From NCBI GenBank assembly GCA_017354895.1, contig CP071493.1, positions 3,968,001 through 4,032,000 of the forward strand: DNA of 64,000 nt, written 5' to 3'. Under the pieces are notes generated by a model. That model saw nothing but the letters and a program-made list of their open reading frames with translations. It did no database searches and was not told the origin of the DNA. How positions within the stretch are numbered: the stretch's first letter is position 1; the number at the start of each line of letters is the position of its first letter. The DNA is from Podospora comata (Eukaryota > Ascomycota > Sordariomycetes > Sordariales > Podosporaceae). This document shows positions 53,601 through 64,000 of the stretch, in pieces. Made by a program: the position numbers and the translations under genes.

Positions 53601-56600
53601 TCAAACCTCACCCACAACCTGCCTATGGTCCCTAACCACGCTCTCCACGAACCTCACAAACCCCTCCCCAAACCGATCCATATCCTCATCCCGATAAAGC
53701 ACAGTGCAATGCTGCATAAAAAACCCAAACTCCCCCTCCACCCCCTCCACAACCTCAAGCACCAGCTCGCAAGGATGTCCAATATTATACAACCGATGAA
53801 CCCCCACCTCAAAATCAGCATGCCTATACTCCCACGGCGCACCACCATGCATCTGGAAGTTAATCGCCACCTGCCCCAGCGGCATATACCCCTCTGGTCT
53901 GTTTTCCTTTCCAACCACACGATCGACAATATCATCAAACGACACCTCCGCATGCTCCAACGCCTCAAGCGTGAGGTCCCGAGCGGAGGTTATGACATCT
54001 TCAAAGGGTGTCTGAAGGGAGCAGTCGTTGTTGAAGCGGAGAGGGAGGACGTTAGCTAGGCAACCGATCACAGACTCGACGTCGGGGTGGGGACGGTTGC
54101 CTTCTAGCATTAGGATTGTGAAATCTTTGTCGGTGGTGTGCCGGAACAGGTAGGCTCGCCACGCAGCGAGGAGGAAGTGAAAGGGGGTGGAGGAGAGGTG
54201 GGCGCAGATGCGCTTTAGGCGTTTGGAGAATTTGGAGGGGAGTTGGGTGGTGAAGTGACGGCGGTGGGTTTGCCAGGTTGAGGGACGAGTTTTTTGCTGG
54301 GCGAAGGGGAGGAGGGTGCCGGCGGTTGGGAGGTTGGTGAGCTCTTGGGTCCAGAAGTCTAGGTTTGCGAGGGCTGGTGGGAACTTGAGGAGGGTGTTGT
54401 GCCATTGGGCGAAGTCCGCAAAGGTGATGGGTGGGGAGGGGACCGTGTCGAGGTCTCGACTGGAGCGGATCGCGTCGTAGAGGTCCATCCAGTCATCTGA
54501 GAGGATTGTGAAGCTGGCTCTGTCGAAGCAGATGTGGTGGGCGATGAAGATGACAAAGTACTCAGTTTCTGATGTTCTAACGAGGGTCATAGTTGCTACT
54601 TCGCCTTTGGCTATCTCGAGTTGTTGGTTTCGAAGACGTGAGATGATGATCTGGAGCTCTGTTTGAGGGGATGTGGTATAGGATACGTCCTCAATGACCA
54701 GACGGCATTTCGGCTCTGGCGATGGTGACTGAACGAGCCGGTTGCCGTCTTGAACGAATGCTGTGCTCAGTGCTTGGTGCCGTCGTACAGTCTCGTGGAA
54801 GGCTTTTCCTAGTGCAGGTAGATCTGGATAGCCACTGATGCGCAGGACACCACATAGGTTCATCTGAGACTTGTCTTCGGCGCGGACATGGCGAGCATAC
54901 ATTCTCGCTTGGTGAGTTGACACTGGCACCGGACCAGACGTTTGGAGTCTCGGGATGTGATCCAGCTTCCTGCTCTGATTATGTTGGCCATTGATAACAC
55001 TCGCTGATGTCTGCTTCTCACCCGAACCTGTCTTCACACGCTCCTCGCTCGAAGGTACTGTTGCAACAGGCATCGACGCCATGACCTTTTCGACCAGCCC
55101 CTGAATGGACTTTGCACCAAGTATATCAAACAGCGAAAGGTCAACTTCAGCAGTTTCCTTGAACCATTTCCGGAACTCGACAGCCACGATCGAGTCGAGG
55201 CCATAGAATGATAACGGGTTGGTTGGCAGAATGCTCTCTGTTGGTGTGCTCAATACTGTTGCCACTTTCTGGGTGAACGCTTGCTGTAAGACGGCAATCT
55301 TGTCCTCGACGCTCCCTGCGGATGCGAGGAGGCTTGCCGTGCTCGCTTGACCAGCTGCAGCACCGCTGCCGGCCCCGGTGCCATACGATCTGTTGGCATA
55401 CAGTGTGCGGAAGACGGACCGCTCCGACCACCAAACATCAGGCTCCTTTGTGTTGACGCCGACAATCAGCTGATGCCAGTCGAGGCCATCTGTGGCGGCA
55501 TCAGGCTTCTTCAGCTGTACTGCTTCCTCAATCAAAAACATGAGTTCTTGCTCCGTGAGGATATCGAGCTTGTTTCTGTCGAGGCTCTTCCTGACAAGCT
55601 CATTCTCAGCAACCAAGCCCCTCGTGGGCACAGCACCAAGATTCATAGCCGTTCCGACAAGGCCCTGCTCCCGTCGCCAGCGCATGAAGGCATCCATGTA
55701 CGCATTGGCGGCAACATAGGCTCCTTGTCCCTTGTTACCGCAGATAGCCGACACCGACGACCAGCAGACGAAAAAGTCCAAGTCGATGCCCAACGTTGCT
55801 GTGTGCAAATTCCACGCACCGGTGCACTTGGTGTGCAGCCCGGTCTGATACTGATCAAACGACAACGACCTGATCATGCCGTCCTGTAGCACAACCGCAA
55901 TATGAAAAACGCCAGCCAGCGAAGGACCAATCTTCCGAACGACGTTCTCAACATCAGCCAAAACACCCACATCCCCCTTGGAAACACTGACCTCAGCCTT
56001 CCTCGACCTGAGCCAATTCACCGTCTTCCTCCCATTACTACTCTGATCCCCCGACCGGGACATGAACGCAAACCTCCTCGCCCCACGAAGATACATCCAC
56101 TCCGCCGTCGCCGTCCCCAGCCCCCCCAACCCCCCAACCAAAAGATACGTCCTATCCCCCTTGAATAATAGCCTCTGATCATAACTCGGCGGGGCAACCA
56201 TCACCTCCTCCTCCTCCTCCTCATCAACAGTAAGAACAATCTTCCCCGTATGCCTCCCCAGCTGCATCAACCGAAACGCCTTCTCCGTCTGACCATAAGA
56301 ATACTCAAACAACCCCTCAGGCGGCCTCACCTCCCCAGAAAACACCATCTCAAACGTCTCCCTCAACAACCTCGCCGCCAGGGGTTTATCCAACTCATAA
56401 ACCAAAATCATATCCACCGAAGCAAAACTGACATTCCTTCTGAACGGATCCATCCCCAAGTTCGAATTCTGATGTATGTCCCTCTTCCCAATCTCGACAA
56501 ACCTCCCAAACGGCGCCAAACACCCCCACGTGGCATGAAGCAGTTTCCCAGCCAGACTATTAATCACCACATCCACCCCTTTTCCTTCCGTCGCCTCCAT

Positions 56601-59600
56601 CACCCCTCTCACAAAAGAATCATCCCTCGAATTAAACACCTCCCCCTCCCCCATCCCATACCTTTCCCTCATCAACCCCCTCTTCCCCTCCGAACAAGTA
56701 ACCAGCACCCTCGCCCCGATATTTTTCGCCATCTGAATCGCCACCTGCCCAACCCCCCCAGCAGCACTGTGTATCAGAACCGTTTCTCCCCTTTTCAACC
56801 GTCCAACCGTGAAAAGCGAATAAAACGCCGTCGTCATCGTAACGGGTAGACTCGCCCCCAAAGAAAATGACATTGTGTCAGGTATCTTCACGCACATCTC
56901 ACCATCCTGACGAACAAAAGTCTGATGTGCCCCCTGGCCAGGACGGTAAGCTACCACCCGGTCCCCAGGGGAAAGGTTAGTAACGGAGGCGCCAACGGCG
57001 ATGATGACACCCGCGCATTCGTTGCCCATGTTGTAGTCTTGGATTATCCCCAACGCTACAGCCAGGTCGTGGAAGTTGAGGGCAGAGGCTTTGACGCGAA
57101 TGAGGACTTGGCTATCACCAAGGGCGGTGTTGTCTTGGGGGAGGGGGACGAAGTGGAGGGTTTCGAGGAGGCCGATTTTGCCTACTCGGAGGGCGAGGGA
57201 GGGGTGGGAATTGTAAGGTGAGGGTTGGGGGAGGCTGCCGAGGCCGGAGGGGAGTTTACGGTTGAGGGGGGGGTCTTCTTCTATGCGGGGGATGTGGAGG
57301 GTTGTGTGGTGGAGGGAGAAGTCCTCTTCTGAGGCGGTTGACAGGCACGGGAGGATCTGTTTTGTGATGAGGGCGGGGGAGGTGGAGGGTTGGATGTCGA
57401 GGGAGAGGAGGCGAGAGGCTTGGTTTTCGTTGCGGGCCACGCGGAGGAGGCCGAGGATTTTGGCGTGAGAGGGGTTGGTGGATTGGATTGTAGCGCCGAG
57501 GGTGAGCCAGAGGAGGGTGATGTTTTCAAGGGTGAGGAGGTGGCGGGTGCCGAACCATTCTGAGGGGGGGTCGATGGGGTTTGGGTGGTTGTCAAGGCTG
57601 CTTAGTACTACGACGTGCTTGGTGGCGAGATTATGAGCGGTGACTTCGTTTATGGTGGTGGTGGTAACTGAGGCGATGTAGGGGGATGCCTTGAGTTCTT
57701 CCAGGATGGCTCGTGTTGTTTCCGAGGAAACAGTTGGTAGGATCACTGTCAAGTCAGTCTGAGCAGTGGAGACGTTGGTTGCTGGGCGATAAGCGGTCCA
57801 TTCGGAAGCGGTTGCAACCGGTGTCCATTTCGTATGAGACTCGCTGGTGACAACCACAGCATTGCTGGCAAGTGATGTTTGCAGTGCCTCAGGAGAAAGC
57901 TCAGCGTCCTTGCCTACGATAACGAGATCATACCGGCCTTCTGGCCCAGCCAACACATCAAACCTTTCCGGCCACTGAGTTTCCTCGCTCAGAATATGCA
58001 GAGTCTCATACAGCGGTCGGCCCGTGACTGGCACTGCCAAATGAGCCAGCAGAGCTTCAGCCTCAGAGTATTTCATAGCCAACAAAACCCTCGAAGAAGG
58101 ATGCTGAAAGGTATACAACCTCACCAGCCCCCCAACTCCCCCCTCAACCTCGGCCCCCTCCAACAAATCAAAACAAGGCTGCCACCTCTGCCGGAAAAAC
58201 AACGCCCTCCCCTGCCCCTGACCATCACTCCCCAACGCAGTAACCTCATTCCCCGTAGCCTCAATAATCAACTCCCCCGACCCCTCCTCCCTCAACAAAA
58301 TATGATTAACCGCCATCCTCTGACTCGGCAACTCCGTCCTCGTCTGCACCGTATACCCCCTCCTCTCCCCCCTCCCCCCTTGCTCCACCAATATCCCCGA
58401 AATATCCAACGTCTTCATATACGTCGACACAAAAGCCTCGGTTATCTCCCTCCCCAACCTCGACTCAATGCCACTAAACAAAACATGAAACATCGAATCC
58501 AACAACGTCGGATGAAGCACAGTCCGCTCCTCCAGCTCATGCTTCGGAAACACCATCGGATCAAACTCAAACTCGGCAACGGCAAAACCCGGTCCAGAGA
58601 CAACATCCCCCTTTAGTAGCGCAAAGTAAGGCCCATACTTCAAATCCAGCCTCTCCAACCTCTCATACAGCGACTTGGCACTCACATACCTATCTGACCT
58701 CCCCCTCATCTCCTCCACCCCCTCCACTTTTGCCAACGACCTCAACCCCCTCGGCTCGCCATACTCAACCCAAATTCTCCCATGGCAATGCCTCGTCTCC
58801 AGACCCTCCTCAAAACTCGAAACCTCAAACTCGAACCACTCCTCCGAAAACGTCCTCGCCGACTCCGCCACAGGCCTCAGTTCCAACACTGTCTCCGCCC
58901 CCTCGTCATGGTCCTCCCTCAGAGCAAGCGGGGCTTTTATCAAGACCTCCTTCAGATGCACCGCGGCAATGCTTTCGTTCCTACCGTCCCCAAGTCTGAC
59001 CGCCGCTTCAATAGCCATACAGCAATAACCCGCCGCGGGGAAAACCACCTTCCCATCTACACAATGATCTCTCAACCAAGCGATCTCACGCAACCGGATG
59101 TAATTCCTCCACCTTGGGATGTGATGAACCCCCCCCGGAATGGGAACTCCAAGAAGTGTGTGTCGTGTTTCGCGGTGGAGGTGCTCAGTGGTGAGGCGGT
59201 TCAAAGACCAGTAGTTCTTGTGGTTCCACGCGTAGGTTGGTAGATCCACGAGGCGGTTGCCAGGGCCGTTGATGACTGGTAAATCGACGGGGTATCCGAG
59301 AGTAAAAAGCTCTCCTGCTGTGTTAAGAAGGGACTCATATGCCGAGCGGTCACGAGAGAGTGTGCCGAGGTAAGGGGTCTTGTCTAGCCCGAGTAGTTTG
59401 AGGACTTCTTTAGCGGGAGCTTTGAGGGCTGGGTGAGGGCCAATTTCAAGAAGGATATCCACTGTTGGTTTCTCCTCCTCATCCAGAACCGCTCCAGTGA
59501 GAGCGTCAGAGAACCGAACTGGTTGGACCATGTTTGCTGCCCAGTACCCCGGCCCGAGCGACCCGGAGTCGGAGACGACACGGGCAGTGACACTAGAGAA

Positions 59601-62008
59601 CATCCTAGCGGTAGGCTTCTGCGAACAAACAACCAACTCCCTCCCCTCCAGCGCGGCCTGATACCGCGGAGCCATGGGAGCCATATGGTGCGAGTGAAAA
59701 GCTTGCTCGACTTTCAACTGTCGGGCAAACGCCTTCCGAGCAAGCAACTTCTCCTTCAACTCCGTGACTGCGTCCAAGTCTCCCGAGACCGTCACGCTAG
59801 AAGGGCTGTTGATAGCCGCGATAGTGAGCCGGTCTGCATACGCCCCCAACTCAACCTTTAGCTCAGCTGCTGACAGTCCCACCGCCATCATCGCCCCTGG
59901 GATGCAGTCTGCTGCTTCAAGGCCAGCAGACATGTACAACCCACGGTAGTACGCCGTGACAATCGCCCCCTCAAGTGACAAAACACCCGCCGCATACGCA
60001 GCTGCTATCTCACCAGACGAATGCCCACACACCGCCGACGGCTTCACTCCCCAATCAGACAACAAGTCAACAACTGCAACCTGAACAGCCGTGCACACCG
60101 GCTGCGAGAACCTGCTTTTAGAAAGCCGCGACCCCTCCTCATCACAAAGGAGCTCATCAACAATCCTCCAGTCAGGCTTATCAGGCAACGTCTGTAAAGC
60201 CTCATCGCAACGATCCAGTGTTGCCCGGAACGCTTCAGAGTGAAGTATCAACTCCCGGCCCATGTCATATGTCTGGGCACCCTGGCCCGTAAAGACATAC
60301 CCTACTCGAATAGGCTGTTCACTGTCGAGAGGTTGAGTCCATTTAGCGCTTGAGGCCCCGGATGAAAGGGCGTCGGCTAGCTCTTCAATACCAGCCCCCT
60401 GTGACAGGACAGCAAAGGTCCTGTTGCTGTGCACTGAGCGGCGTGTAGAGAAGCTGTGGGCTAGATCACGGATAAGCGTCTGCTGATCACCCCCCTTCTT
60501 GCTGCTGAGGTAACTGGCGAGGTTGCTGATCGCTTTCTCGCCGGCTACCTCCGAGTGTGAAGTGAGCGGAAGCAGGTACGGCCGCGTCTTGGCCTTGTCA
60601 ACACCATTGACTATGACAGTTGGGGAGTCAAGAGGTTGTTCAAGAACAACATGGGCATTCGCACCGCCATACCCAAAAGAGTTGATGCTTGCCCGGCGCG
60701 GCTTTCCATCTGACTCGACCCAGTCCAGGGCAGAAGTGGGAACCTTGAGTTTCCACTCGTCAAAGAGTATCTCCGGGTTAGGCTTGTGGAAATGCATATT
60801 GGGCGGGATCTTGCCATTCTGAATAGCCAACGTCGCCTTGATAATACCCGCAAGACCAGCCGCGCCTTCCAAATGTCCAATATTGGATTTGACACTGCCC
60901 ATATAAAGCGGTCTCGTGCGGGTAGACGTGCCAAAGACTTTACCGATAGCAGCAGCTTCACGAGGATCGCCCGCCTTGGTCCCCGTTCCATGAGCCTAAG
61001 GTATGTATATCTGTAAGCTCCCATCCAAACCACACACCAACAAGTCAAACTCACCTCAAAATACCCCGTATCATCCGGATCAATCCCCGCCCTCCCATAC
61101 GTCTCCCTAATCAACCCCTCCTGCAACTCCGCCGACGGCAGCGTAATCCCATCCGTCTTCCCGTCATGATTAACCCCACTCCCCCTCACAACAGCCCTCA
61201 CCCAATCCCCATCCCTAACCGCCTCCTCCCTCCTCTTCAGCACCACCGCACAAACCCCATCACCCCTCACATACCCCTCCCCATCTCTATCAAAACTCCT
61301 ACACCTCCCATCAGAACTAAGAAACCCCATATCAGTCATAGTCTGATACGTATTTGGCCCAAAATGCAGTGCCGACCCAACAACAACAGCCATATCCGCC
61401 TCCCCACTACGAAGGGACTCACACCCGAGATGAAACGCCGTCAGACTGGACGAACACCCCGTGTCAACCGTCATGCTCGGCCCGTACAGATTATACATGT
61501 ACGAAATCCTATTACTAAGAATGGAATTCCCCGTCCCAGTGATGGCGTACTTGGGGTAGTACTCCAAGTCCTTGTTCTGAAGGTTGTGGTAATCATTGGA
61601 AGTGGTGTACATCCCACAGTAAACCGACGTGTGCGAACCCCTGACAGAAGCAAGGGGGATTCCCGCGTCTTCGAGGGCTTCGTAGGTTACTTCCAGGAGG
61701 AGACGCTGCTGGGGGTCCATCGCTTCGGCTTCTTTGCCCGAGATGCCAAAGAACTCGGCGTCAAAGTCGGCGAGGGGTTGGTCGAGAAAGTAGCCGTGCT
61801 TGGTGTTGAGCGTGCCTTTGTGGGTGTGGTCTGGGTGGTAGAAGGCGTCGATGTTGAATCGGTCGGGGGGCATCTTGCGCTGGAGGTCGATCTGGCTGAG
61901 GATGTTGTCCCAGAGACGGGCTGGGGTGATGGCTCCGGGCACCCGGCAGGCCATGCCGATGATGGTTGGGGGGTTGGGGTGTTTGTCTCTGCTGGTGGAG
62001 CTTGCCAT
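53601..62008 (-). CDS. Highly reducing polyketide synthase with C-terminal condensation domain
   Basis: The predicted protein has 2,782 residues from exons 62008-61055 and 60995-53601. The 59-base intron ends CTTAG and restores [11 protein letters not shown]. It is an iterative type I enzyme of secondary metabolism. Domains in order: KS (about 14-440; Cys185 in DTGCSSS, His320, His359); AT (about 553-870; GHSSGE with Ser644); DH (about 929-1220; HxxxGxxxxP with His962, Asp1151 in DSMFH); a region of about 360 residues where a C-methyltransferase would sit but without a glycine-rich SAM motif; ER (about 1590-1905; [11 protein letters not shown]); KR (about 1930-2110; GGLGGLG, Tyr2078); ACP (Ser2253 in GLDSI); and a lone NRPS-type C domain (about 2340-2770; HHICFD at 2471-2476). 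There is no adenylation or thioesterase domain. This LovB-like layout suggests a reduced polyketide released or transferred by the C domain; the product is unknown. The frame is intact. Confidence 0.93.
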
Positions 62009-63307
62009 TGTGTCTTGAGTCCTGGCGGTGTTTGGGATTTGATAGAATGAGGTGATAGCCAGGTTGTTGAAGGGTCTATGAAGACACGACTATAAGCCTC
62101 TACAACAAGCAGGTTAGAAACGAGAGCTTTCTGAAGAGTGAGAACCAATGGCTTTTTAAACTTACCAGGTAGGTAGGTAGGTTAGACCCTCCCCCCCCCG
62201 GTGAGGTGACCCGCGTCTATCGGCCCGCACGTCGTGTTTAGGTTGTCCTTCACATTCATGCCGACCCCCCTCTTTGATCCTGCATATCAACAGCAGAACT
62301 TCCGTCTCACACATCAGGTTGTATTACCACTTGCTCGTCAACCTCGCCATCTGCCCACAACAACTCATCCTCCTTCCTACCCAAGACACCTCACCAATGG
62401 TCCCCAATAACACCCCCCTGACGCCATCACGAAGTCGCCCCCCCTACCGAAAGCCGCATCTCCGGATCTCCCCTTCAAACACCAAGACGCGCGTTCCCTC
62501 CCCCTCCACGCTCGGTAGCTTGACCTCTTCCAGACAAACTACTGCGCGGTAATATACTCATGTGTTGATAACTTGATAGTCGTCCACCTCTCGGAAAGGC
62601 AACAATACCGCTGTCGGGTGTCTTTGCGTGTGATCGAGACGAAACAATAGTAATCATAACTTGGGAGGGTAGTATAGTAGTGAGACAGTAGTTTCATTTC
62701 TTATATGCAGGTCCTTTGTAAGCCGATGCCCCCGCCCTTTGTAAGCGGCAGAAAAATGGAGAGAAAAGAGAAGGAGCTAGTGGGTCGAGATGGCATGGTC
62801 CAAACTAAGGTTCTTGCTGAGGTTAGAAGAGTAAAACGAAACGGCTCAGGAAGTCGCCAAGTTGATATGACCTCTGGTTTGAGAAAAACAAAACGTAAAA
62901 AGGCATGTCGGTCGTCGTTGAGGTTAGCATTGCCATCGTGTATACAGTCGACATCTCAGTGAGCGTTGCAACGTGGGTAAGGCATGTGTCATGTGCAGAA
63001 AATGTGAATATCAAATTTGTTTATTTCAAAACTCCTATCTGTTTCCTTTGCCAGATAGTCAAATCAAAATGCTATTAAAAGATAATACCAGCAAACACGC
63101 GTAAGCAACGTCGCCGTAGCGTATCAAAGAAAACGCCATGTGATCCAAGACAAATGAAAACCCCGCGTCTCCATTCTCATCGTTGTTATCGTAACCGCGC
63201 ATTCATGTGTGTATAATGCCGCTTATCAAAGATCATCGACGGCATAAAACTTCATTAGATGTCCTGTCATCCATCATCCGTCTGTCACTCGTGCCTGTGG
63301 AAAAGTC
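62009..63307. other. Upstream region of the PKS
   Basis: This 1.3 kb stretch separates the PKS start from the next gene, both on the minus strand, and should hold the PKS promoter. A plus-strand frame at 62,705-62,962 is lysine/arginine-rich and has no signature. I see no partner gene. Confidence 0.5.
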
Positions 63308-64000
63308 CTAGGCAGTCACACTGCTTCCCATCGAGCCCCATCGGAACCTCCTCAGCGTTCCACCGGATGTGGACTTGACCAGCTCGCGCCCACAGCTCGC
63401 AGAGGTGTTTGACGCCGAACCAGCAGCGCTAAAAGAACCCAGCGCACTCCCCTCTTGCCGACCTACCTCGCGCCCAATGACATAGCCTGCCCCAAACCCT
63501 ACCACGGAAACCAATACCACCACACCAGCGCTCACCACCCAAGTCATGAGCGTCGGGCTGAGGAAGGTTGCTGTCTCCCCTTCGGCGAATCCAGGTGAGC
63601 TGGTCTTTTTCTTCTTGACAGCCCGTGAGGATTTTGTCTGGTTGGTTGCGGCACGCTTGTGCTTCTCTGCCGAATCCTGCTGCTCCTCCTTTCCTCTGCT
63701 CGACGTGGAGCACGGGGCACTGGGAGCACTGGAGTTGGATGCGGTTCGAAGTGGAGCCTTGGGCGGCCCGCCGGATCCGCCAACGGAGGGCGGAGGTGGG
63801 CCTTCGGCCAGGAGCTCCGATTCGGGAACGAGCCTCAGCTCCATCGGTTGCGAGCTTGGCAGGACACCAACCCCTGCACCGAGTCCACCCATGCCGGCAT
63901 TTGAGGGTCCGGCTCCACGTCTCTCATCGGCCTTTCCAAGACCACGAGCAGCCTGAGCACACGACAGCAGAGTCGTGAGTGAAGCACGAAGCGCGGCGTC
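63308..64000 (-). CDS. Membrane-anchored protein of unknown function (5' part outside window)
   Basis: The C-terminal 230 residues are visible and the frame is open to the window edge without a stop, so the true start lies beyond it; the ATG at 63,892 is probably internal. The visible part begins with an alanine-rich helix (LRASLTTLLSCAQAARGLGK). It continues with a Pro/Gly/Ser-rich stretch containing ELRLVPESELL and a Lys-rich segment (SRAVKKKK). One strong membrane segment then follows (TWVVSAGVVVLVSVVGFGAG), directly followed by YVIGREVGRQEG. A basic, Ser/Gly-rich tail of about 40 residues ends the protein. The single C-terminal membrane helix suggests a tail-anchored or single-pass protein. 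The family is not identified. Confidence 0.7.
   Translation of the reverse strand, partial: DAALRASLTTLLSCAQAARGLGKADERRGAGPSNAGMGGLGAGVGVLPSSQPMELRLVPESELLAEGPPPPSVGGSGGPPKAPLRTASNSSAPSAPCSTSSRGKEEQQDSAEKHKRAATNQTKSSRAVKKKKTSSPGFAEGETATFLSPTLMTWVVSAGVVVLVSVVGFGAGYVIGREVGRQEGSALGSFSAAGSASNTSASCGRELVKSTSGGTLRRFRWGSMGSSVTA

Noticed and set aside
56250-56849. Plus-strand frames of up to 294 codons inside the PKS locus (also 57,879-58,616 and 61,166-62,050)
   Set aside because: They are antisense to well-defined PKS domains and have the typical Pro/Arg/His-rich shadow composition.

Overview
The window is nuclear DNA of a filamentous ascomycete, most likely a Sordariomycete of the Sordariales (Podospora/Chaetomium/Neurospora type). 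The evidence is short GT-AG introns of about 48-80 bases with CTAAC/CTGAC-like branch sites, well-spaced genes on both strands, a lone dispersed 5S rRNA gene that reads like the Neurospora 5S, an intron-bearing tRNA-Glu, and fungal families such as Spc7, Ssr4, DUF3807 and a large reducing polyketide synthase. I saw no telomere repeat, CRISPR array, recognisable transposon or virus-like element.

Layout. 1-5.6 kb: an unusual locus with a cluster of small 5' introns, a multi-pass membrane protein, then two long disordered acidic ORFs. The first of these overlaps the membrane-protein stop by ATGA. The second follows in the same frame after a single TAG. 5.8-9.9 kb: an Atg14-like autophagy protein and two small nuclear-type unknowns. 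11.3-17.3 kb: the kinetochore scaffold Spc7/KNL1 and, divergently, ribosomal protein uS17 (S11). 18.3-23.1 kb: SWI/SNF-RSC subunit Ssr4 and 6-phosphogluconate dehydrogenase. 26-32 kb: TFIID subunit TAF7, an RBM42-like RNA-binding protein and a SLC35C2/Ymd8-like transporter. 33.5-40.4 kb: a cytosolic GH15 hydrolase, TFIID subunit TAF3, mitoribosomal mL54 and the complex I PDSW/12 kDa subunit. 40.9-46 kb: nucleolin (Gar2/Nsr1) and delta-1-pyrroline-5-carboxylate dehydrogenase. 47-52.2 kb: a bHLH regulator, a small basic protein, tRNA-Glu(CTC) and 5S rRNA. 53.6-62 kb: a 2,782-residue reducing polyketide synthase ending in a condensation domain. 63.3 kb to the end: a membrane-anchored unknown, cut by the window edge.

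Most genes are single-copy housekeeping genes: transcription (TAF3, TAF7, Ssr4), chromosome segregation, translation, carbon and proline metabolism, and mitochondria. They form no operon-like unit. The accessory parts are the first 5.6 kb and the polyketide synthase, which has no visible tailoring, transport or regulatory partners within the window. Exon boundaries were placed by eye from splice motifs and reading frame, so each is a prediction. The most unusual signals are the polycistron-like or mis-spliced locus at 1.0-5.6 kb, the in-frame coding-like tail after the nucleolin stop, and the orphan PKS-C enzyme with a degenerate methyltransferase region.
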